DNA from: Salinicola corii
GTDB lineage: Bacteria > Pseudomonadota > Gammaproteobacteria > Pseudomonadales > Halomonadaceae
DNA: 64,000 nt
NCBI RefSeq assembly: GCF_008298015.1
Contig: NZ_VTPX01000001.1
Location: 124,001 to 188,000, forward strand
Direction of reading: 5' to 3'
Of this stretch, positions 55,339-64,000 are shown one piece after another. A program made the position numbers and the translations under genes. Each line of letters starts with the position of its first letter. The first letter of the stretch is position 1. A model generated the notes under the pieces. That model was not told where the DNA came from, made no database searches, and was given only the letters and a program-made list of their open reading frames with translations.

Positions 55339-56553
55339 TCATCTTTCGAGCCCGGCTTCGCGCCGGGCTTTTTCCTGGTGCATGTTCTGTCGCAGCACCA
55401 GCAACACGAGCCACATGCTCATGACCAGCGGTATCAGCATCAGGTTGAGGGTCTGCCAGCCGAGCCAGGCATTCAGTGGGCCGGCCAGCAGTGCGGAGAG
55501 GGTCGTCAGTGAAAAGACCGCGCAGTCATTGATGGCCTGGACGCGGGGTGCCTCGCCGGGTCGATAGGTGGTGGTCAGCCAGGCGCTGGCGGGCAGGAAG
55601 GTGAAGTTCCAGCCCACTCCCAGCAGGAAAAGCCCGATGGAAAACGTCCAGAATGACGTGGGCAGCAAGGCACAAAACAGGCTGGCGAGTAGACTCAGCG
55701 AACCCACGATGATCATCCGTTGGTGTCCGTAACGCCGGGTCAGGTCACCGGTGATGAACGAGGGCGCGAACATTGCCAGGATGTGCCATTGAATGACATT
55801 GGTGACATCACCGAAGGTGTGCCCTGCATGCGTCATGGCCAGTGGTGTCGCGGTCATCGCCAGGTTCATGGTGGCGTAGCTCAAGGTGGCGATCACGATT
55901 GCCGTCACCAGCTTTGGCTCGCGTAGCAGGGCGCCGAGCTGGCGAGCAGGCTCGTGACCGGCGGCGCCTCGCGGCAAAGGAAGCTTCAGCATCGAGAGCA
56001 ATAGCAGCGCCAGCATATAGAGCCCGGCAAGACCGACGAAGCAGCCGAGAAAAGGGATCTCGAAGCCTTGCTGTGAAGCACGTGCCAACCAGGGACCGAG
56101 AAAAGCTGCGATGACGCCACCGGCCATCACCAGGCCGAGCGCGCGATCACGCTGAACGGGGCTGGCTGCGTCGATGGCGGCAAAACGATACAGCATGCCG
56201 GCGCCGATGCTCATGCCGATGGCGAAGGTGCCGAGATTGAATAGAGAGAACGCGGAGAGCTTCAGCGCCAGCACGCAGATGGCGATACCGACGAGCCCGA
56301 TGCCGTTGGCGATGATGAAAGTTCGCTTGCGCCCCAGTCTGGCGGTCAGCCAACCGGACGGCAGGGTTGCCGCCGTCAGTCCGAGGAGTTGCATGGCCAC
56401 GGGTAACGTACTCCAGTCGGCACTACCTGATAGTTGATTACCCACCAGCGGTGAAACGGCGATGAGCAGAATGTTGCCGCTGACCAACAAGGCCTGACAT
56501 AGCGCCAGGCCCCAGACGGTGAGCGGCAGACGCCGAGAAATGGCGGTCGTCAT
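55339..56553 (-). CDS. MFS transporter
   Basis: A 404-residue, twelve-helix major facilitator with the loop 2-3 motif GWLTARLGRKRTFI and the RYGHQRMIIVGSL motif in the second half. No substrate-specific residues are recognised. It begins inside the stop of the GlxA-type regulator gene (ATGA, 4-base overlap), so the regulator controls or accompanies it; an efflux or uptake role is open. Confidence 0.85.
   Translation of the reverse strand: MTTAISRRLPLTVWGLALCQALLVSGNILLIAVSPLVGNQLSGSADWSTLPVAMQLLGLTAATLPSGWLTARLGRKRTFIIANGIGLVGIAICVLALKLSAFSLFNLGTFAIGMSIGAGMLYRFAAIDAASPVQRDRALGLVMAGGVIAAFLGPWLARASQQGFEIPFLGCFVGLAGLYMLALLLLSMLKLPLPRGAAGHEPARQLGALLREPKLVTAIVIATLSYATMNLAMTATPLAMTHAGHTFGDVTNVIQWHILAMFAPSFITGDLTRRYGHQRMIIVGSLSLLASLFCALLPTSFWTFSIGLFLLGVGWNFTFLPASAWLTTTYRPGEAPRVQAINDCAVFSLTTLSALLAGPLNAWLGWQTLNLMLIPLVMSMWLVLLVLRQNMHQEKARREAGLER
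55349..55373 (+). terminator. Terminator after the sodium symporter gene
   Basis: AGCCCGGC-TTCGC-GCCGGGCT forms an 8-base GC-rich stem followed by a run of five T. It lies inside the 3' end of the convergent MFS gene. Confidence 0.88.
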
Positions 56554-57560
56554 GAGGCATCTCGCGTTTCAAGGTTGCCCACGGCACGGCCGAACCGGGC
56601 ACGATAGGCACTCGGGGCCAAGCCGTAGCGACGTTGAAACTGGCGGCGCAGTTGCTCGGTGCCACCGATGCGGCAGTGCTCGGCGATCTGTGTCAGCGGG
56701 GCGTCGCTCTCTGCCAGCAGCCGACGAGCGGACTCGAGCCGCAGGCGGGTCAGGAACTCGATCGGCGTCATCTGCAACTGCTGGCGAAACAACCGCTGGA
56801 AGTGGCGCGGGGTCACTGCTATCGCTTGCGCCATGCGTTCACTGTTCCAGTTGGCCAGTGGATCGTTCAGCACCTGGTCGATCAGCGTCCGTAGCCTGCC
56901 TTGACTGGCGATCTGGCAATGCAACCCTTCGCTGAACTGCGCCTGATCACCGGGTCGATGCAGAAACATCACCAGTTCGCGTGCCACTTCTCCGGCAAGG
57001 CGGTGATCGTGATCTGCCGCGACGAGTGCGAGCGCCAGATCCATGCCCGCGGTGACGCCGGCGCTGGTATAGATCCCGGCACTTTCCCGGTAGAGCGCAT
57101 CGGCGGCGACGTCGATCTCGGGAAACTCCCGCGCCAGCCGTTCGGCCTGGCGCCAGTGCGTTGTGACGCAGCGACCATCGAGCAGGCCGGTTCGGGCCAG
57201 TGCAAAAGCGCCGGTGCAGATCGATCCGACACGCGCCGTGGCTGCCGCCCGCTCGGCAAGCATCTGAATGACCTCGTCGTCGAGATCGTGAACGCCGTGA
57301 CCGCCGGCTACCAGCAGCGTATCGGCGGGGTGCGTCGTGACCGACGAACGGCTGGTCGATGTGAGCGTGCTCAATGCATGAGTGGCGACCAGCGTCATGC
57401 CGCCATTGGTGCGGACTTCACCGGGTTCGACGGCGTTGAGCCGCAGCTCGTAGTGAGGTCGACCCAGCAGGGTGTTGGCGCTGGCGAAGACCTGCCAAGG
57501 TCCGCTGGCATCCAGCAATTGGCAGTCTGGATAGATAAAGAGATCGACGGTATGCGGCAT
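56550..57560 (-). CDS. GlxA-family AraC-type regulator (DJ-1/PfpI domain + AraC HTH)
   Basis: A 336-residue protein. Residues 1-190 are a DJ-1/PfpI-like domain (VDLFIYPDCQLLDASGPWQVF, VGSICTGAFALARTGLLDGR with the elbow cysteine, and TSAGVTAGMDLALALV). Residues 225-325 are a tandem AraC helix-turn-helix (ERMAQAIAVTPRHFQRLFRQQLQMTPIEFLTRLRLESARRLL). GlxA-type regulators often control catabolism of quaternary amines or other nitrogen compounds. The overlapping MFS gene is its probable target. Confidence 0.88.
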   Translation of the reverse strand: MPHTVDLFIYPDCQLLDASGPWQVFASANTLLGRPHYELRLNAVEPGEVRTNGGMTLVATHALSTLTSTSRSSVTTHPADTLLVAGGHGVHDLDDEVIQMLAERAAATARVGSICTGAFALARTGLLDGRCVTTHWRQAERLAREFPEIDVAADALYRESAGIYTSAGVTAGMDLALALVAADHDHRLAGEVARELVMFLHRPGDQAQFSEGLHCQIASQGRLRTLIDQVLNDPLANWNSERMAQAIAVTPRHFQRLFRQQLQMTPIEFLTRLRLESARRLLAESDAPLTQIAEHCRIGGTEQLRRQFQRRYGLAPSAYRARFGRAVGNLETRDAS

Positions 57561-57701
57561 GGAATCATCCTCGAAGGCTGAAGGTCAGTCTGCGAGAACG
57601 ACGCCATGTCGGCAACGACGAGGATCCCACCGAAAGCGTCATTGCGTGACGGCATCACGAATGGCGAATGGCAACGGGAGTCGTGGAGGAGAATACGGAC
57701 G

Positions 57702-57733
57702 AAAAAACGCCGCCGGAGTGGCTCCGGCGGCGT
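57702..57733 (-). terminator. Terminator of katG
   Basis: A perfect 12-base stem (57707-57718 with 57722-57733) with a 3-base loop; on the minus strand it is followed by six U residues (A-run at 57702-57707). It lies 24 bases after the katG stop codon. Confidence 0.9.
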
Positions 57734-57756
57734 CGGTCTGGCTAGGGAGCGGCCGA

Positions 57757-60272
<2,516 letters not shown>

Positions 60273-61571
60273 ATGGCAGATGCCACGTCACGGGTTATCG
60301 GAATCGGCGGCTTGTCGGCGATTTTATTGGGCAGTCTTGGGGTGATGGGTTCCGCGCAGGCGTACTCGGCTTTTTCTCCGGATTCCCCCTACATGCTGGG
60401 AGATTGGGGCGGGGAGCGCACCGCGCTGGAAGAGGCCGGGGTATCCTTCGACTTCGACTACGTGGGTGAAGCGGCGACCATTCTCGATGGCGGTTATCAC
60501 GACAGCCACGTGAGCAAATACGCTGACCAGTTCGCGGTCGGGGCCAATTTCGATCTGGATCGCTTGCTGAGCATTCCGGATGCGGAATTTCAGGTCACCG
60601 TTACCAACCGTAACGGACACAGCGTCAACGACCGCCTTGGGGATCCCGGTGCGACAGTCGGGGGATCCAATGTGCAGGAAGTACAGGGGCGCGGGCCGGT
60701 GACGCGGCTGACACAGTTCTGGTACCGCCAGCGCTTCTTCGACGATGCGCTGGCCGTCAAGCTGGGTCGAATTCCTTTCGGCGATGACTTCGCCACCATC
60801 GACAGCAACTTCCAGAACCTGGCTTTCGGTGGCGCGCAACCCGGTAACTGGGGCAACAATATCTACAACTGGCCGATCGCCCAGTGGGCCGCGGTGATCC
60901 GCGCCAATGTCACGCCCGAGTGGTATGCCCAGGTCGGGGCTTTCAACATCAACGATAGCAATCTGGAGAACGATAACGGCTTCGATCTGCGCACCAGCGG
61001 CACCGAGGGCACCCTGTTCCCGGTGGAACTGGGTTATACCCCGACGCTGAACGGCATGGCCGGCGCCTACAAGCTCGGGTTCTACACCCAGAACGTCGAC
61101 AACCGCGCCTATGGCGATGGTCCGGCGGATCGCACCAGCGATACCAATACCGGGCTCTACTACGTGGTCCAGCAGCAGGTAACGACACGCGATGGCAGCC
61201 CCGATCGCGGGCTGACGCTGTTCAGCATGGGCAATACCAACCATGGCGATACCGCGGGTATCGATCGCTATGTCTCGGTCGGCGCAACCTATCAGGGGCC
61301 GTTCGATGCGCGTCCGCAGGACGATGCCGGCATCGGTTTGGCCTATCTGCACGTCAACGACTACGTCGATTATTACAACGCCACGACGAGCGGTTCGCTC
61401 TCGCCGCTGCCGCGTCAGGGCCACGAGTACGACGCCGAGGTCTACTACAGCTTCAACCTGACCGGCTACCTGACGCTGCGGCCCAACCTGCAGTACGTGG
61501 CCAATCCGTCGGCCGTGGATTCGGTCGACAATGCCTGGGTCGCGGGTACCACGGTCAAGGCGAGTTTCTGA
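60273..61571 (+). CDS. OprB-family carbohydrate-selective porin
   Basis: A 432-residue outer-membrane porin. A signal peptide (about residues 1-31, ending SAQA) precedes the mature start, followed by LGDWGGERTALEEAGVSFDFDYVGEAATI, a hallmark of OprB porins, and alternating beta strands to a terminal aromatic residue (KASF). OprB channels admit glucose and other sugars. The start at 60273 follows GGGAGG; the frame begins five codons earlier with a TTG. It stands alone, upstream of a convergent sugar-kinase-type module. Confidence 0.88.
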   Translation: MADATSRVIGIGGLSAILLGSLGVMGSAQAYSAFSPDSPYMLGDWGGERTALEEAGVSFDFDYVGEAATILDGGYHDSHVSKYADQFAVGANFDLDRLLSIPDAEFQVTVTNRNGHSVNDRLGDPGATVGGSNVQEVQGRGPVTRLTQFWYRQRFFDDALAVKLGRIPFGDDFATIDSNFQNLAFGGAQPGNWGNNIYNWPIAQWAAVIRANVTPEWYAQVGAFNINDSNLENDNGFDLRTSGTEGTLFPVELGYTPTLNGMAGAYKLGFYTQNVDNRAYGDGPADRTSDTNTGLYYVVQQQVTTRDGSPDRGLTLFSMGNTNHGDTAGIDRYVSVGATYQGPFDARPQDDAGIGLAYLHVNDYVDYYNATTSGSLSPLPRQGHEYDAEVYYSFNLTGYLTLRPNLQYVANPSAVDSVDNAWVAGTTVKASF

Positions 61572-61679
61572 GCATGTAGACAATGGTCGGTATTCAAGGA
61601 TGAGGTCAATGCTCGACTTTGGCCTCAGAAGTGACTCGATGGTCCTGTTCGACAGCTTCGTTTCGATGACGTTTTTCGA

Positions 61680-62621
61680 CTAACTTGCGCGGTGGGTCAT
61701 GAGATAGCGCTCCAGCTCCTCGCGATGGGGGGCTGTTGCCGGTCCTCGGCGAGAAACGGCAATAGCGGCCGCGGCATTGGCGGCGACACAAGCGTCATGA
61801 AGGCTCACGCCTTCGGCCAGCGCGGCTATCAGAACGCCGGTATGGGCATCTCCTGCACCGTTGGTGTCGATGGCCTCGCTAGGGAATCCAGCGATCAATT
61901 CGGCTTTTCCTGCTTCGCGAAGCCAGCAGCCACGCGGACCGTCGCGCACGACGATCCTCGCCGTTTCGGATAAACGATGGGCGATCATCGACAATGATTC
62001 GTCGAGGCCGACGATGCCGGTGAACTGACGTGTCTCGTCGGCATTGCTGCTCCATAGCGTGATGCGTGGCAGCAGCTGCTCGAGCAGCGTGGGAACGATC
62101 CGGGCCAGCATCGGGCCAGGATCGAAGACGACGGGAATGTCTCGGGTCAGACTGTCGAGCCAGTCGAGCAGTGGTGCAGCCTTGTCGGCATATGCCAGGC
62201 TATATCCGCTGACGTAAATCCAGTCCTGCGCCATGAGTGGAACGGCGTCGAGCGTCTCGATGTCGATTCGACTCTCGACTCCCGCTTGGGAAACGAAGGT
62301 GCGCTCGCCTTGGCCATCGATCAGCGCCACGCAGAAGCCGCTGTCGCCATGCTGGTCGGTATCGCTGGCGAGTATCACGTCCTCACTGCGTAGCGCCTCG
62401 CGAACCCTCTCTCCCATCGGTCCGATACCGTGACCGCCGGCATAGACCACGCGCATGCCATAACGACGCGCGGCCGTCATCACGTTGAAGCCACCGCCAA
62501 CGTGATGTTCGGTCGAACTGGCCATGACGTCGCTGCCGGGCGTCGGAACAGCCTCGACGGTCATGACGATATCGACGATTGCCTGGCCGGTGTGCCATAG
62601 CTTGGGCGAGGTGTCGGTCAT
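61680..62621 (-). CDS. PfkB-family carbohydrate/nucleoside kinase, YegV-like
   Basis: A 313-residue PfkB kinase: N-terminal HTGQAIVDIVMTVEAVP, glycine motif HHVGGGFNVMTAARRYG and the C-terminal catalytic signature DTNGAGDAHTGVLIAAL, with the base aspartate in GAGD. It lies 3 bases after the ADP-ribosylglycohydrolase gene. The same pair with a GntR/UTRA regulator forms E. coli yegU-yegV-yegW. The substrate is unproven; a ribosyl or nucleoside product of the neighbouring hydrolase fits. Confidence 0.87.
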   Translation of the reverse strand: MTDTSPKLWHTGQAIVDIVMTVEAVPTPGSDVMASSTEHHVGGGFNVMTAARRYGMRVVYAGGHGIGPMGERVREALRSEDVILASDTDQHGDSGFCVALIDGQGERTFVSQAGVESRIDIETLDAVPLMAQDWIYVSGYSLAYADKAAPLLDWLDSLTRDIPVVFDPGPMLARIVPTLLEQLLPRITLWSSNADETRQFTGIVGLDESLSMIAHRLSETARIVVRDGPRGCWLREAGKAELIAGFPSEAIDTNGAGDAHTGVLIAALAEGVSLHDACVAANAAAAIAVSRRGPATAPHREELERYLMTHRAS

Positions 62622-62624
62622 GTT

Positions 62625-63647
62625 TTATGCACCTTCACGCAGGGCAAGCAGGGCGTCGATTGTTGGCTCGAACTCGAGTCGATTGACCTGTTGGACCTGA
62701 GCGATCAGATTGCTCGGCAGCGCGTTCAGGCCTAGGCAGGCACCCAACATGGCGCCGAGGATGGCGGCGATGGTATCGGTGTCGCCGCCCAGGCTAGCGG
62801 CAAGGCAGAGCGCGCGTTCCGGGTCGTCACCGGCATGTTCGGCAAGGGCGAAGGCGGCCACCACCGATTCCTGCGCGAGTACCGAGGTGCCGACCAGATC
62901 GTTGAGATAAGTGATGGCTTCGGCATCGCTGGTTTCCTCCAGTAGCCGCCGCGCCCAGCCAATGCGGGGCGCGATACGCGCGCCGGCGAACCAATGACCG
63001 CAGGCTCCGCCCCGTTCGGCGAAGTCGATGCCGACTTGAATCGCCTCGGACAAACTCGCGCCGTTGAGTCCGGCGGAAATCGTCGCTGCTACCGCCGCGG
63101 CGCTGGCGATACCGAGCCCGGTATTGTGAGTCACGCTACTCGCAGCCTGGACAGCCGCGAGAAAAAGCTCGGGTGCGCGCACATCAAATGCGATGCCGAC
63201 CGGCGTGATGCGCATCGCCGCGCCGTTGGTGGCGCCGAAGCGTCCTGCTTCTTCGGGCGCGATCCCTTCGGTGATACGTTCCAGCGCGCGCTTGGTGGAC
63301 GGGCCGAGCAGATCCAGCGATCCGCGCGTGCGCATGTCGTCCTCCCAGGCGATAAGGCGCCGGGCGAAATCAAGCGGGGCGATGCTTCCACGGCCCTCGA
63401 TCAACAGATCCGCCACCAACATTGCCTGTTCGGTATCGTCAGTAATGCTACCCGCCGGCATATCGGGGGCGATGGGTTGGTCGGCGCGGGCATCGACCAG
63501 CGTGGTTATCTCGCCGAATGTTTCGACGATCTGAGCGCGGCTCAGTGATTGGGTCGGCATGCCCAGAGCATCGCCCAAGGCGAGCCCGTAGAAAGCGCCG
63601 AGCGCGCGCTGGCGAGTCGAGTTAGCGTGATCGGCGGCGTCGGGCAT
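62625..63647 (-). CDS. ADP-ribosylglycohydrolase-family protein, YegU-like
   Basis: A 340-residue all-helical ADP-ribosylglycohydrolase. The magnesium-binding residues are in GSITDDTEQAML and SLGGDTDTIAAILGAMLGA, with the opening GLALGDALGMPTQS. Family members remove ADP-ribose or related groups from proteins, dinitrogenase reductase or small molecules. It sits 2 bases downstream of the regulator gene stop and 3 bases from the kinase gene, giving a tight three-gene unit. Confidence 0.88.
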   Translation of the reverse strand: MPDAADHANSTRQRALGAFYGLALGDALGMPTQSLSRAQIVETFGEITTLVDARADQPIAPDMPAGSITDDTEQAMLVADLLIEGRGSIAPLDFARRLIAWEDDMRTRGSLDLLGPSTKRALERITEGIAPEEAGRFGATNGAAMRITPVGIAFDVRAPELFLAAVQAASSVTHNTGLGIASAAAVAATISAGLNGASLSEAIQVGIDFAERGGACGHWFAGARIAPRIGWARRLLEETSDAEAITYLNDLVGTSVLAQESVVAAFALAEHAGDDPERALCLAASLGGDTDTIAAILGAMLGACLGLNALPSNLIAQVQQVNRLEFEPTIDALLALREGA

Positions 63648-63649
63648 GA

Positions 63650-64000
63650 TCAGATTCCAAAATGCAGGTGAAGTCGAAAATGGGTCGGATCGAGCAGGCT
63701 CACCACGTGCTCGACCAGTGAGCCGTCATGGCTGAAGGTCGTTCGCGTGGAGCGTAGAAAAGGCGCGCCGACGTCACGTGCCAGCAGGGTGGCGTCTTCG
63801 GTGTCGAGATAAGCGATATCGACACTCTGCTCGCCGCGTTCGACCTCTAGCCCTGCGGATTTGAGTGTGGCGGTCAAAGAACCATCAATCAGGCCGCGTT
63901 GCGGAAGATCTGCCAGCGCTGGTAAAGCGGGTATGCGCGAGCGTTCCAGCGAGACGAACTGGCCGTCGCCGGTGAAGCGCCGACGATCCACGGCAATACA
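63650..64000 (-). CDS. GntR/UTRA-family regulator, YegW-like (5' part outside window)
   Basis: The last 116 residues or so of a UTRA effector domain are visible: FVSLERSRIPALPALADLPQRGLIDGSL, IAYLDTEDATLLARDVGAPFLRSTRTTFSHDGSLVEHVVSLLDPTHFRLHLHF. The frame is open to the right edge, so the helix-turn-helix half lies outside. UTRA regulators sense sugars or similar ligands. It probably controls the adjacent hydrolase-kinase genes. Confidence 0.85.
   Translation of the reverse strand, partial: CIAVDRRRFTGDGQFVSLERSRIPALPALADLPQRGLIDGSLTATLKSAGLEVERGEQSVDIAYLDTEDATLLARDVGAPFLRSTRTTFSHDGSLVEHVVSLLDPTHFRLHLHFGI

Overview
The window reads as a chromosomal segment of a GC-rich, metabolically versatile gammaproteobacterium. 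A Halomonadaceae member (Halomonas, Salinicola or Chromohalobacter type) is my best guess, from the mix of a YeeN-type YebC protein, DbpA next to a RIO-type kinase, TRAP and NhaC transporters, XdhC-matured molybdoenzymes and Pseudomonas-like nicotinate genes. This is inference from gene content, not a phylogeny. I saw no rRNA or tRNA gene, insertion sequence, phage module or CRISPR array. Genes are dense and on both strands.

Layout. 1-4.2 kb: the tail of a membrane acyltransferase, a sigma54-type two-component system and a SYLF lipoprotein. 4.2-8.7 kb: YebC, the RNA helicase DbpA, a RIO-type kinase and an MDR oxidoreductase. 8.8-15.3 kb: an orphan amino-acid binding protein, then a TRAP transporter (dctPQM) plus a gamma-glutamyltransferase behind a strong sigma54-type promoter, and an Lrp regulator. 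15.5-20.5 kb: HIT protein, LemA and two TPM-domain proteins, RhlE and a VOC protein. 20.6-26.8 kb: NhaC-type transporter with a trans-sulfuration enzyme and a divergent GntR regulator, a secreted glycerophosphodiesterase, a cupin, a tiny SEC-C protein and a LysR regulator. 27-35.3 kb: a peptide ABC transporter operon ending in two M20 peptidases. 35.5-37.6 kb: a small unknown protein, prolyl aminopeptidase and DgkA.

37.6-53.5 kb is the most interesting part: a nicotinate-degradation region. It holds a MocA-like protein, XdhC and a molybdopterin subunit (minus), a MarR regulator (plus), a minus-strand set with nicC, an MFS transporter, nadC, a kinase-phosphorylase fusion and a SIR2-like gene, and divergent nicA-nicB (plus). 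Two features look new to me. First, a PhnN-type ribose-bisphosphate kinase is fused to an archaeal-type AMP/thymidine phosphorylase; together they would turn a nucleotide into free base and PRPP, and the fusion lies between nadC (a PRPP user) and a SIR2-like gene (a possible NAD user). Second, the nicotinate dehydrogenase seems to be split: the cytochrome c subunit carries a shortened, degenerate molybdopterin domain, while an intact molybdopterin subunit is encoded 9 kb away.

53.6-64 kb: a small membrane protein with a sodium:solute symporter, an MFS/GlxA-type regulator pair, KatG, an OprB-type porin, and a module like E. coli yegUVW (PfkB kinase, ADP-ribosylglycohydrolase, GntR/UTRA regulator) that runs off the right edge.
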